From Streptomyces sp. ISL-1 (GTDB lineage Bacteria; Actinomycetota; Actinomycetes; Streptomycetales; Streptomycetaceae): a stretch of DNA of 64,000 nt. Both the position numbers and the translations under genes were made by a program. The notes under the pieces are model-generated. The model was given only the letters and a program-made list of their open reading frames with translations, made no database searches and was not told the DNA's origin. The DNA lies in contig NZ_JAGGOI010000034.1 in the NCBI RefSeq assembly GCF_018614585.1, positions 62,001-126,000 on the forward strand, written 5' to 3'. Shown here piece by piece: positions 33,327-41,696 of this stretch; within the stretch, counting starts at the first letter, position 1, and each line of letters begins with the position of its first letter.

Positions 33327-35189
33327 TCAGGCTGCGGGGCAGCCGCCCGGGGACGGGTGCACCCTGGCCCGCAGCGGGCGTGGCAGTCGCTGGTGGAAGA
33401 CGATGGGTCCTTGGTCGGTCGGGGGCTCCAGCAGGTGCAGCGTCAACGTCCGGCTGCTGCCCGCGGGCACTTCGACGTCGAACGTGTACACCGGATGGCC
33501 GCGCTCGACACCCGGTGTCAGGAGGGCGGGCCGCCCGTCGAGTGCAGCCTTGACCAGATCTGCCCCGCCGGTCGCGAAGTAGGAGACCAGCAGGCGATTG
33601 TCCCCCTTACGCGTCGGGTAGGGGGGCTTGTCGAGACGATCGGTGACGTAGGTGGGAAGTCCTGCGGACGGTGCACCGTTGGAGAAGACCGCCTTGACGG
33701 TGACCTCGCGGCCGTCGGCGGTGCAGCGGCTGGGGTACCAGTCCAGGGTGCGGTCGAGGTAGTAGTCGAGCTTGGTGCCGGCGGCATTGTTGACCACCAG
33801 CCCGGCGTAGGGCTCCGGACGCCGCGGCAAGGAGCCGCCGACCGGGCGTGATTCCAGCTCCTGCTGCTCCTTCGCGTGGGCGCTCCAGGCGGTCACCTGC
33901 CCGTTGCCCAGCAACTCGTACAGGCCGAGGAGCAGCGAGGGCCGCCGCTGGGGATCCTCGGCGGCGGTCAGCAAGCGCCCGGCGGCGGCTCGGGCCACGT
34001 CCAGCAGATAGGCCTTGCGCTTGACCTGGTCCGTGTGCGTCACGTAGTTGGTTCGCTCGCTGAGATCCACCACGTTGTCCGCGCTGACGACCGTTCCGTC
34101 GGCTGTGAGCGCCGGGCCGGAGGCTGCGAGTAGCCGGGCCAGCGCGGCCGGATCCAGTGCGAGTACGCCGTCGACTCGCTCGCCGCTCTGGTAGAGCCAG
34201 GTGGCCGACCAGATACGCGCGGCGTAGGGGAAGTGCGGGCTCATGTTGGAGTTGGCCCAGGTGTTCACCGCATCGCCACGTCCGTACATGGCGGCGAATT
34301 CGGAACCGAGGTCCACCTCGGGGCGAGCGCCCACCATCTCCGCGTCGCTTCCGAAATGCGTCAGCTCCAGCGCCCCCCGGTCGGCTGTCAGCATGGCGAA
34401 GGCACCGGGCATTCCACCGGTTCCACGCGACTCTGCGGGGTTCTGGAACACCACGAGGAAACGCCGCGGACCGTCCATCCCCAGCATCAGCGGCAGGAGC
34501 CGGGCGCCGGTGGCGGCGTCCCCCATAGCGGGCGCCAACCGGTCCAGTCGGCTGACGAGTTGGTCCCGGACCCGGTCCACGGAGGGCAGCCAGGTGCGGC
34601 GGGGCAACTTGCGGGCCTCCCTGCGAGCTGCGGCCACCTGGTGTGAGGCCTGCTCGAGAGGCGGGGCGGCCCTGCGCAGTTCGGACAGGTTGAGGTGACC
34701 GCCACCGGCGCCTGCTTCGTTGGTGAGGTTGCCGACGGTGCGTACGACGGCAGGCAGCACCTCGCCGGTCAGCCGGTCGACGGCTTTGGCCGTACCGCGA
34801 ACGGTCTCGAGAGGGTCTCCGAGGCGGGGCAGATGCGCGGCGACGTACCACGCGGGTCCGGTGGTGAGCCGATGCGCCCGGGCCGCGTGCGCCGCAGCGG
34901 AACGGGCCGCTGCTTCGGTGCCCGCCCCGCGATCCGTGGCGTCCCCAGCCGTCGAGACCGGAGAGGGGGGTGCCGTCACCGTGTTCCGCAGCGTTTCCAG
35001 GTCGTGCTGGGCCGCGAGCAGCTCGCTACGGGCGTACAGGCCCGTTACGAGCACCCAGCCCGGAACGGCGATGAGAAGCCCCGCCGCCGCCCACATCAAC
35101 GGCCTGGTACGACGGTGGTTCCGTCGTACCAGGCCGGTGAGATGGGACAGAACGGTGCTGTCCGAGAGTTTGTGGATGGTCCACGGCAT
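33327..35189 (-). CDS. DUF4012-family membrane-anchored protein
   Basis: A 620-residue protein with one N-terminal membrane helix (about 31-53, MWAAAGLLIAVPGWVLVTGL) and a large exported part. The DUF4012 core is recognisable by RFLVVFQNPAESRGTGGMPG, followed by FGSDAEM, NMSPHFPYAARIW and GVLALDPAALARLL. The family recurs next to polysaccharide loci of actinobacteria; its role is unknown, though a wall or polymer attachment function has been suggested for distant LytR-like neighbours. A 16-bp perfect hairpin lies inside codons about 18-30; if that hairpin is a terminator or attenuator, the real start may be the ATG at 35096, just before the membrane helix. Directly downstream (10 bp) of the LAxTG protein gene. 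Confidence 0.8.
   Translation of the reverse strand: MPWTIHKLSDSTVLSHLTGLVRRNHRRTRPLMWAAAGLLIAVPGWVLVTGLYARSELLAAQHDLETLRNTVTAPPSPVSTAGDATDRGAGTEAAARSAAAHAARAHRLTTGPAWYVAAHLPRLGDPLETVRGTAKAVDRLTGEVLPAVVRTVGNLTNEAGAGGGHLNLSELRRAAPPLEQASHQVAAARREARKLPRRTWLPSVDRVRDQLVSRLDRLAPAMGDAATGARLLPLMLGMDGPRRFLVVFQNPAESRGTGGMPGAFAMLTADRGALELTHFGSDAEMVGARPEVDLGSEFAAMYGRGDAVNTWANSNMSPHFPYAARIWSATWLYQSGERVDGVLALDPAALARLLAASGPALTADGTVVSADNVVDLSERTNYVTHTDQVKRKAYLLDVARAAAGRLLTAAEDPQRRPSLLLGLYELLGNGQVTAWSAHAKEQQELESRPVGGSLPRRPEPYAGLVVNNAAGTKLDYYLDRTLDWYPSRCTADGREVTVKAVFSNGAPSAGLPTYVTDRLDKPPYPTRKGDNRLLVSYFATGGADLVKAALDGRPALLTPGVERGHPVYTFDVEVPAGSSRTLTLHLLEPPTDQGPIVFHQRLPRPLRARVHPSPGGCPAA
35100..35136 (-). repeat. 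16-bp perfect hairpin near the 5' end of the DUF4012 gene
   Basis: GGCCTGGTACGACGG and its exact complement (plus one more C-G pair) around a 5-nt loop. It lies 53-90 bp into the DUF4012 frame as drawn, where such structure is unexpected, and 64-100 bp after the stop of the upstream LAxTG gene. It could attenuate read-through from the upstream gene. Confidence 0.75.
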
Positions 35190-35199
35190 TTTTGGCTGC

Positions 35200-36096
35200 T
35201 CAGCCGCGTTCAGTGCGAGTGCGCCGACGCCTGGTGATCACCAGCGACCCGCCACCGAGAAGCACCAGACCACCTGCCGCTGCGAGCAGCGCCACCGTTG
35301 CATCCGAGGAACCGGTGTCCGCGAGTCCCGAGGATCCGTTGCCATGACCGGAGGATCCGTTGCCGTTGCCGTTGCCGTTGCCGTGGCCGGGTCGGCCGTG
35401 GTCGTCGTCTCCGTCACCGTCGCCGGGGCGGCCGTGGTCGCCGTCGCCGTCGCCATCGCCGTCACCGGGTCGGCCGTGGTCATCGTCTCCGTCACCGTCA
35501 CCGTCGCCGGGGCGGCCGTGGTCATCGTCGCCGTCGCCGTCGCCGGGCCGGCCGTGGTCGTCGTCGCAGTCGCCGTCAAGGGGCACGGTCACCCGTGCGG
35601 ACAGAATCAGTCCCGACGTCTGGCCGACCAGCTGGAAGTCGTAGGCGCCCGGTCGGGTGCCCTGGGGGATGATGACCCTTCCCGCCACATTGCCGTTGGT
35701 GTCGGCGACGAAGGTGTCGAGCTCCACGATGGGCCGGGGACCCCCGTTGGTCGGGGCGGGTGAGGGGCAATGCGAGGGTGAGGCCGTCGCCGTCGCTGTG
35801 GCTGTCGGCTTGGGGCCGGCCACCGCACGGGACTGTGTGAGGGGGGCAGCCGCGGCTCCGGCGGCGCCGACGGCCCCCACCGGGAACAGGCGCGCGAGAA
35901 CGCCCTCGCCCGACTGGAAGCCGGTCGCGGTGTGGTTGATGTCGTCACCGGGGGGCACGGAGACGTCGTCGATCTGAATAGTTGGGGCCGGTGGGTACTG
36001 TGCGAACGCCGGCTCGGCGACCACCAGCGGAACAGCTGCAATCAAGCTTGCGGTGGCGACGGCCATGGCGACACGCCGTCTAGAACGTCTGGGCAT
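35200..36096 (-). CDS. LAxTG-anchored cell-wall protein with Asp-Gly repeats
   Basis: A 298-residue exported protein. Signal peptide: MPRRSRRRVAM then a hydrophobic stretch ending EPAFA-Q. A moderately conserved domain (about 36-175) with IDDVSVPPGDD and PGAYDFQLVGQTSGLI precedes a low-complexity region of about 60 residues built from DDDHGRPGDGDGD units. The C-terminus is a sortase signal: LADTG, a hydrophobic helix (VALLAAAGGLVLLGGGSLVI) and a TRRRRTRTERG tail. LAxTG is the motif used by class E sortases of Streptomyces. The acidic repeats may bind calcium, by analogy with Asp/Gly-rich repeats; this is not shown. First gene of a pair with the DUF4012 gene. Confidence 0.8.
   Translation of the reverse strand: MPRRSRRRVAMAVATASLIAAVPLVVAEPAFAQYPPAPTIQIDDVSVPPGDDINHTATGFQSGEGVLARLFPVGAVGAAGAAAAPLTQSRAVAGPKPTATATATASPSHCPSPAPTNGGPRPIVELDTFVADTNGNVAGRVIIPQGTRPGAYDFQLVGQTSGLILSARVTVPLDGDCDDDHGRPGDGDGDDDHGRPGDGDGDGDDDHGRPGDGDGDGDGDHGRPGDGDGDDDHGRPGHGNGNGNGNGSSGHGNGSSGLADTGSSDATVALLAAAGGLVLLGGGSLVITRRRRTRTERG
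35391..35575 (-). repeat. In-frame tandem repeats encoding DDDHGRPGDGDGD
   Basis: Five imperfect units of 36-48 bp built on GGGCGGCCGTGGTC and GCCGTCGCCGTC (plus strand). They keep reading frame and lie wholly within the LAxTG protein gene, so length variation between strains is expected. Confidence 0.8.
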
Positions 36097-36889
36097 CGGT
36101 TCGGGGCTCCTTCGGAAGACGCTTGATGAGTGATCGTTCGTGGTGGGATGTTTCTGTTCAGGCCGTGGCTCCGTGGCCGGCTATTGCCTGGTGGCAACTC
36201 CCGCCGGTCTTCGGCTCCTTTCGGCATGTGCTGCAGCGCTTCCTTACCGACTGAACCGCCGCGCCGGTGTGGCATTCCCCACCGCGTTGTCCTCGAGCAG
36301 CTCGGTGTGGACGACCACGTGGACCGGCCCCAGTGCGAGTTCGACTCGGTCCGTGTTCGCGCGCTCGAAGGGCGCACCATGGCGTGGGTGAACAGTTCCG
36401 CCGTCTGCACCACCTCTACCAACATCGCGCTGATCACTCCCTTGCTTCAATCGGCACTGCCGCAGGCCTTGTGCCACCGTCGACTGCCCGATTCGGACGA
36501 CTCCCGGGCCACGACTTATCGGACAGCAAGGCCATTGACCGAAATCAAGCAACAGGATCCATAGACGTGGGCGGCTCGGGCCAAACAGGCTCGCCTGGTG
36601 CTCCGCAGGACGGCGCAGTGGTTGCACTCATGTGGCCCTCAGCGCTCGCGACTGCGGCCTGACTCTGGTGATGCCGGTCGCGTGGCAGCCGGATCCGAGC
36701 GTCCTCGACGCGTCCCGCTCGAAGCGAGAGACCTCGGACCGGGTCGTGCCGATGACCTTGGCGACATGGGTCTGTCTTTTGGGCGTCTTTGGCGTCATCG
36801 CCGTATGACTGTCCGATGCGCCGAGTGCGGCCGTTCTGCCGAGTCCACGGAGCGCGCGGCGAACAAACCGGACGAACGGAGCGACTTCT
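36097..36889. other. Decayed or non-coding stretch
   Basis: About 790 bp upstream of the LAxTG gene without an intact gene. A stretch around 36270-36440 has one plus-strand frame (LEQLGVDDHVDRP, ALEGRTMAWVNSS) with protein-like composition, but no start, ribosome site or recognised family. It presumably includes the LAxTG gene promoter. Confidence 0.35.
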
Positions 36890-37110
36890 CACTGTTCCGC
36901 GGCCGGCCGTACGGCCGGCCGACGGTGAGATCGTGCAGTACGCAACCAAGTCGGTCTACGAGGGCACAGCCCGATCAACTCACCTACCAGGGGGACCTGT
37001 CCATCCCGCCGGGCTGGAAGGTCGGCGGCTTCGCCTCCCGGCACTTACCCACCCCGCGCCGGTCGACTGCGCCTGCGGCGCCCACATGCAGCGATGCTCA
37101 CGTCTCGCCC
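36890..37110 (+). pseudogene. Frameshifted gene remnant (WKVGG / CACGA motif protein)
   Basis: Protein-like words run in order through two frames: DGEIVQYATKSVYEGTARS in one frame, QLTYQGDLSIPPGWKVGGFA in the next, then LTHPAPVDCACGAHMQRC back in the first. The sequence resembles the C-terminal part of DUF1963-like or similar proteins of Streptomyces (a G-WKVGG-x-W segment followed by a Cys-x-Cys-Gly zinc site). At least two compensating indels are needed, so the gene is dead. The exact family is uncertain. Confidence 0.5.
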
Positions 37111-37156
37111 CCATGCGGCGCAGCCGCATGGGGGCGGGGCAAGATCGGCGCCGGGT

Positions 37157-37513
37157 TCAGCCCTCGGCGATCTCGCGGACCTCGGCGGTGACGGTCCAGT
37201 GCTCCGGGTGGATCTGCAGGAATCGCTTGGTCCACTCCAGGGCCTCGGCCTTGTCCCTGGCCTGGGTGATGGAGTAGCCGCCGATGACTTCCTTGCTCTC
37301 GGTGAAGGGCCCGTCGGTGTAGCGGACCTTGCCGCCGGACCAGGTCACCCGGGTGCCCTCGGAGGTCGGGGTGAGCGCGGCTGTTTCCAGCATGACTCCA
37401 GCCTTGGTGATCTCCTCGAACAGCGCACCCATGCGCTCCTCGAACTCGGGGCCCGGGTCATCGGTGGGGGCGTTCTGCTCGTCGATGCGGATCGTCGTCA
37501 GGTAGCGCGGCAT
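37157..37513 (-). CDS. YCII/DGPF-domain protein
   Basis: A 118-residue protein with the full YCII-related (DGPF) pattern: MPRYLTTIRIDE, a middle ALFEEITKAGVMLETAALTPTS, the diagnostic RYTDGPFTESKEVIGGYSI and the closing EALEWTKRFLQIHPEHW. Members have a ferredoxin-like fold with His/Asp dyads and mostly unknown reactions; some are linked to ECF sigma factors of the SigJ group, but none is adjacent here. ATG 37513 has GAGGAG 6 bp upstream. The frame remains open far upstream but runs antisense to other features and is not used. Confidence 0.83.
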   Translation of the reverse strand: MPRYLTTIRIDEQNAPTDDPGPEFEERMGALFEEITKAGVMLETAALTPTSEGTRVTWSGGKVRYTDGPFTESKEVIGGYSITQARDKAEALEWTKRFLQIHPEHWTVTAEVREIAEG

Positions 37514-37723
37514 GGTGACTCCTCGGTCGGGACGGCAGAGCCTTCCCTGCCTGTCACCCATGCGTCGAACGGGAGCAGACTGGATCGACAGCTCCCGCGG
37601 AGTTTTTCTGAGAATTTTTCGGGGCGGCAACCGGAGTGGTCCGGTCCAGGTCGGAGAGCAGGTCGACGCCGTGCTGCTCGACGAGATCAGGGCCGCCGCC
37701 CAAAGGTCCGCCTGCCCGGACCG

Positions 37724-37753
37724 GCCGGTGGCGTCGCGGGCGACGCCACCGGC
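37724..37753 (-). terminator. Terminator after the CAP-domain gene
   Basis: A perfect 14-bp inverted repeat (GCCGGTGGCGTCGC / GCGACGCCACCGGC) with a 2-nt gap, about 150 bp beyond the stop of the minus-strand CAP gene. Confidence 0.6.
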
Positions 37754-37899
37754 TCCGATCAGGCAGTGCGGGACATGGGGATTCGTAGCGCCTCGGCCGC
37801 AGGCCGCCGACGGCCGCCCGAAAAGCGCGGGGCCCCAGGTCACGCCGTCCCCGCAGAGTGGGGCCGGGGCAGGTGGTGGCCCCGGATTCCCTGTTTCCT

Positions 37900-38631
37900 C
37901 TAGCGGGCCGTTCCGAAGTCCTGCGTCCAGTAATCGTCGGGCTGCGCGAGACCGATGCCGATCTCCTTGAACGCACAGTTGAGGATGTTGCGCTTGTGGC
38001 CGGGGCTGTCCATCCAGCCCGCCATGACGCTCTCGGGTGTGTCGTAGCCATAGGCGACGTTCTCGCCGTAGGTGCTCCAGCTGTAACCGGCACGCGTGAT
38101 CCGGTCGCCCGGAGACGACCCGTCGGAGCCCGTGTGGGACATGTTCCGATGGGATGCCATGTCCTTGCTGTGGTCCTGAGCGGCCTTCGTCAGCTTGGCG
38201 TTCATGACCAGCGCAGAGCAGCCGACCTTGCTGCGCTCGCTGTTGACCAGTTGCAATACGCGGGCCGCGGTTGCCGGAGCGGCCGTCTTCGGTGCGCTCG
38301 GAGCCGCGGTCGCCTTCGGGGCGGCCGGGGCGGCGGTCTTCGGCGCGGCCGGAGCGCTGGTCTTGGGTGCGCTCGGAGCCGGGGTGGCCTTCGGGGCGGC
38401 CGGAGCAGCGGGCGTCTTCGACGCCCCCGCGCGCGGATTGTGTCCCCATGGGCCACCCGTCCACCGCTGCTCGGAGTTCGCCCTCTTCCAGTGGCGGCTG
38501 TGCGACTGGGTGCCCGCGTTCTCCTGCGGGTCGACACAGGCCATGGCGACAGAGGGAACACCCAGGGCGCCAAGGGCGACGGCGGCGATCGTTATCTTCC
38601 GGTAGTGCGTCTTCTTGCGGTGCTTCCTCAT
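37900..38631 (-). CDS. Secreted CAP-domain (SCP/PR1-like) protein
   Basis: A 243-residue exported protein. The signal peptide (RKITIAAVALGALGVPSVAMA) is followed by a His/Arg/Trp-rich segment, an Ala-Pro linker of about 55 residues made of APxAPK repeats, and a C-terminal CAP domain of about 120 residues: VLQLVNSERSKVGCSALVMN, AQDHSKDMASHRNMSHTG, YGENVAYGYDTPESVMAGWM, SPGHKRNILN and the end WTQDFGTAR. The His/Glu metal-binding cluster of the family is present. The role in bacteria is unclear. Monocistronic. Confidence 0.85.
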   Translation of the reverse strand: MRKHRKKTHYRKITIAAVALGALGVPSVAMACVDPQENAGTQSHSRHWKRANSEQRWTGGPWGHNPRAGASKTPAAPAAPKATPAPSAPKTSAPAAPKTAAPAAPKATAAPSAPKTAAPATAARVLQLVNSERSKVGCSALVMNAKLTKAAQDHSKDMASHRNMSHTGSDGSSPGDRITRAGYSWSTYGENVAYGYDTPESVMAGWMDSPGHKRNILNCAFKEIGIGLAQPDDYWTQDFGTAR

Positions 38632-38763
38632 GCGTGACCTCGTTCGATAAATCGCGGAGCGCCCCCGGCTATGGCCGACTCTGCGCAGGTCCTGCGTCTG
38701 AGCTGCGGAGACGCCTTGCGGCCGCCATTCTTAGAACCGCTGTCAGGGCAGGGCAAAGAGCGT

Positions 38764-38789
38764 CAGTACTACCTCGCTTCGTAGTACTG
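38764..38789. promoter_or_regulatory. Palindrome upstream of the CAP gene
   Basis: CAGTACTAC and its exact complement around an 8-nt spacer, 133 bp upstream of the CAP gene start. It could be an operator or a small terminator; it is not inside any convincing gene. Confidence 0.4.
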
Positions 38790-39179
38790 GTCGGCTCTTG
38801 AAACGGGCGCTGAGCCGTGCTGGGCCGGGTCCTGGAGTTCCGGGAATGCGCTGATGCTCCGTCAGGAACCCTTGGTAACTCGATGAACGGGCGAAAGCAC
38901 CGAGGGGATCGAATGCCCCCAAACCCAGCGCAGGGTATGTCTGAACCAAGACGGACAAATCTCACTATGTCGCCAAGGTGCCATCTACTATTCAGCGACC
39001 TAAGTGCGAAATGTCCGTGTGGTCGATGTCACAGGTCGATGGCGGAACCACGCCTCATTTCCCTGGACGGCGACGAGATCACGGCGCCGCTCGTGAGGGG
39101 CCGGGGGCCGGGGGTCGTGGCGGAGAAAAGGCGCGGCGCCGCCGTCCGCGTTGCCCCGGCGCGCACCCTGGGGGCCGGG

Positions 39180-39603
39180 GGCAGAGATCTGCGCCGAGGG
39201 TGGCCCTGCGGTGCGTCCTGCGCCCCTCAGCGCAAGACCCGCCTCGGCGTGCACGAGCGCGCCCCGGCGTGGTCTCCGGCCCAGGAGCGCTCCGCGCCCG
39301 CGGCGGCGTACAGAAGGACGGCGGAGCTGTCCACCTGCTCCTCGCCCAACGCGAGGCGGTAGCCGGTGGGGGTGCCGGCGATCATGTCGGCGCCGAGCCG
39401 TGCCCGGGCGCGAGGCAAGGATCTGCAGCGCCTTGGTCGGGTTCTCCGGTTGCTCGTCCGGCAGAGACCGTCCACCAGGAGCGCGGTGCTGCACCCTGTG
39501 CGCAATTCGCTCACGAGGAGGGCGGCCAGCCGCGCAGGCGGGGCGCGGTGATCTCGTGGTCGCGGTAGGAGACCTGTGACAGCAGCGTCAACTCGGCGGT
39601 CAC
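39180..39603 (-). pseudogene. BTAD/SARP-type regulator pseudogene, multiply frameshifted
   Basis: On the minus strand, starting at GTG 39603, conserved pieces of an AfsR/SARP-like regulator follow in order but in alternating frames: AELTLLSQVSYRDHEITAPRLRG (about 39600-39515, first 20 residues readable), ELRTGCSTALLVDGL, PDEQPENPTKALQILASR, RARARLGADMIAGTPTGYRL with LGEEQVDSSAVLLYAAAG, then HAEAGLAL. Together these are the OmpR-like winged helix and the start of the bacterial transcriptional activation domain. At least four frame changes are needed and the C-terminal half is absent, so the gene is dead. Divergent from the phospholipase gene. Confidence 0.72.
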
Positions 39604-39873
39604 CAGGGAAGGTTGGCCAGCTGTCCTTCGGCGGGAGCCGGGGCCGGCAGTCGGACCGACGGACAACCAGGACCGGTCTGACGCTCCTTGAAACTTCCTT
39701 TCCTTGAACTTCTGTGGCTGTCTCGGCAAATCGAGGCCATGGGGGACCGAAAGCTTCAGGAATCCACCTATGCCTGTCCTATTTGGTCTATGCCTGACAG
39801 GGACATGACTGCACGCTTGAGCCGCCTCGTGAGTCCCACGGGGTGCACGGCCCCCCACCCATGGAGGTCACGC

Positions 39874-40371
39874 ATGCGTCGTCGTTTCGCCTTACCTCTC
39901 GCCGCCGCCATTCTGTCGTTGCCCATCGCCCTGATCCCGGCCGGTTCCGCCGCGGCGGCCCCCGCGGACAAGCCTCAGGTCCTCAGTTCCTGGACCCAGA
40001 CGAGCGCTTCCAGCTACAACGCCTGGTACGCCGCCCGTCAGAACCAGGGCGCCTGGGCCGCGTACGGCTTCGACTGGTCGACGGACTACTGCAGCTCCTC
40101 GCCCGACAACCCGTTCGGCTTCCCCTTCCAAACGGCCTGCGCCCGCCACGACTTCGGCTACCGCAACTACAAGGCGGCCGGCACCTTCTCCGCCAACAAG
40201 GCCCGCGTCGACTCCGCGTTCTACGAGGACCTCCGGCGCGTCTGCGCCAACTACTCGGGCGCCACCTACTCGGCCTGCGCCGCCACAGCCTGGACGTACT
40301 ACCACGCAGTCGACGTCTTCGGCTTCTCGGCGGCCGAGGCGGGCGCCAACAAGCTGGAGCAGGCCGCCTGA
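39874..40371 (+). CDS. Secreted phospholipase A2
   Basis: A 165-residue exported enzyme of the prokaryotic phospholipase A2 family. The signal peptide (LPLAAAILSLPIALIPAGSAAAA) precedes a mature part with TDYCSSSPDNPFGFPF and the catalytic TACARHDFGYRNY (His-Asp pair), followed by DSAFYEDLRRVCANY and a final Cys in YSACAATAW, giving the two disulfides of the family. It should release fatty acid from the sn-2 position of phospholipids outside the cell, with calcium. ATG 39874 has GGAGG 6 bp upstream. Monocistronic with its own terminator. Confidence 0.88.
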   Translation: MRRRFALPLAAAILSLPIALIPAGSAAAAPADKPQVLSSWTQTSASSYNAWYAARQNQGAWAAYGFDWSTDYCSSSPDNPFGFPFQTACARHDFGYRNYKAAGTFSANKARVDSAFYEDLRRVCANYSGATYSACAATAWTYYHAVDVFGFSAAEAGANKLEQAA

Positions 40372-40409
40372 TGAGCCGCCTCTGCGATGCCTGACAGCTG
40401 ACGTCGCGT

Positions 40410-40445
40410 CACCGAGTCCGGACCTGGGTGCGTCCGGACTCGGTG
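40410..40445 (+). terminator. Terminator after the phospholipase gene
   Basis: A perfect 14-bp inverted repeat (CACCGAGTCCGGAC / GTCCGGACTCGGTG) with an 8-nt loop, 38 bp after the stop codon and 50 bp from the stop of the convergent gene. Confidence 0.75.
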
Positions 40446-40496
40446 TGCGCGCGGGGGGTGCCGAGGGGTGGGGCGGTTCGTTCGTTGCGCCGGAGT

Positions 40497-41318
40497 TCAG
40501 GGCGCCTTGAAGAGTGTCGGGAAGCGGGGGGCGAGCCAGGGCTTGCGGCCCCAGGCGAGGACGCGGCCCCGGGCGATGGCGCCCCACGGCTCGCAACGGC
40601 CGAGCGCCATGAGCAGGAAGGTGACCGGCTCGGTGAGGATGGTGCAGTCCGGGCGGCTCGGCGGCTGCGGACTTACGGCTACCGCGCCGTTGGTGAGGGT
40701 CACGCCGAAGCGGGCGCCGCCCCACAGGCGGATCGTGTAGCGGGCGGTGAGCTCGGCGGTGGCAGCGGTGTCGACCACCCGTGGCATGGCCGTGATCAAG
40801 AAGGGCAGGGTCAGCTCGACCCGGGCGCGGTCGATCATGTGCGGACGGTCCAGGGCGCGGGCCAGGTCGTAGCCGTGGCCGAGCATGTGCGCCAGCAGAT
40901 ATGAGCCCAGTTCGGCCTGGCTCATCGGACCCAGCGGCGTGACCACAGTCCCCTGCGCCGCGTGCTCGTCCACCGCCTTGAGGAAGGCGGCAGCCTGAGC
41001 GGCGATCATCTCGGCCAGCGGATCGGCCTCGCGCTCGTCGAACGCGGCGAGCGCGCGCTCATTGGCCGCGGCGAGGCTCTGCGGGGTGCCGTCCCCATGG
41101 CTGCGCTCCTGCCCCGCCGCGATATCGGCCATCAGCTCATTGGCCTGCGCCAGATGCGCTGCGGCCGCCCCGACGCTCCACTGCGACCCGGGGACCGGAA
41201 CACCTGTGTCGGCAACCCCGCGCAGCAGCGCGGCGATGTCCTCGGCGGTGCCGCGTATGGCGTCACCAAGCCCCTCAGGCAGAGTGCCTCGTACTTCCTG
41301 CCCAGCCACTGACGCCAC
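40497..41318 (-). CDS. Maleylpyruvate isomerase N-terminal (DinB-like)/SCP2-type protein
   Basis: A 273-residue soluble protein. The N-terminal half resembles the MDMPI/DinB-like four-helix domain: GSQWSVGAAAAHLAQANELM and the metal-type His in LLAHMLGHGYDLARALDRP. The C-terminal third (ARYTIRLWGGARFGVTLTNG, CTILTEPVTFLLMALGR) looks like the SCP2-like domain often fused to it. Thiol-dependent isomerase or transferase activity, usually with mycothiol, is known for relatives; the substrate here is unknown. GTG 41318 was chosen because the conserved domain begins soon after; the frame is open to 41519 but that extension is not domain-like. Confidence 0.75.
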   Translation of the reverse strand: MASVAGQEVRGTLPEGLGDAIRGTAEDIAALLRGVADTGVPVPGSQWSVGAAAAHLAQANELMADIAAGQERSHGDGTPQSLAAANERALAAFDEREADPLAEMIAAQAAAFLKAVDEHAAQGTVVTPLGPMSQAELGSYLLAHMLGHGYDLARALDRPHMIDRARVELTLPFLITAMPRVVDTAATAELTARYTIRLWGGARFGVTLTNGAVAVSPQPPSRPDCTILTEPVTFLLMALGRCEPWGAIARGRVLAWGRKPWLAPRFPTLFKAP

Positions 41319-41696
41319 GACTCTCCGCTCATCACCCTCGTACCGACAGCGGATCCCGCAGTCCGCCGACGAACCTGTTCGGGATCGCCCGCGTACCCAA
41401 CCAGGCGAAGAAGGCCGCGGCAAGAGCTTGAGCGTCAAGCCGGACGGTCGTGGCGTCGGCCTTTCCGTACCGCTGACGGCCAGTGACCGAAGCGCAACTC
41501 TCCGCCCCATCGCTCCCAAAGCGTCAATGGGTCATAACGAACCATAATTAAGTACATGTCCTACTTTTCAGTGCATGCCCGCACGGAGATCGGGAACACG
41601 ACATTTCGAGCGTCCCGGTAAAGGGAGGACCCCGGCCGACGTGAGTGCGGGGTCGCCGACCGGACATCGGCAACGATGCAGGAGGAGACAGAGATC
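41319..41696. promoter_or_regulatory. Divergent intergenic region upstream of the gas-vesicle operon
   Basis: 378 bp without a supported gene. The middle (41525-41570) is AT-rich (CATAATTAAGTACATG, CCTACTTTTCAG), a likely promoter zone for the operon starting at 41697. AGGAGGAGA at 41680-41688 is the ribosome site of the first gene. Confidence 0.45.

Noticed and set aside
35391..35575. Regular repeats considered as a CRISPR array
   Set aside because: The units are contiguous, without unique spacers, in frame, and encode the Asp-Gly repeats of the wall protein.
37157..38464. 435-codon minus-strand frame covering the YCII gene and upstream
   Set aside because: Only the last 118 codons are YCII; the rest is antisense or out of frame to the CAP gene, and a good ribosome site lies at the internal ATG 37513.
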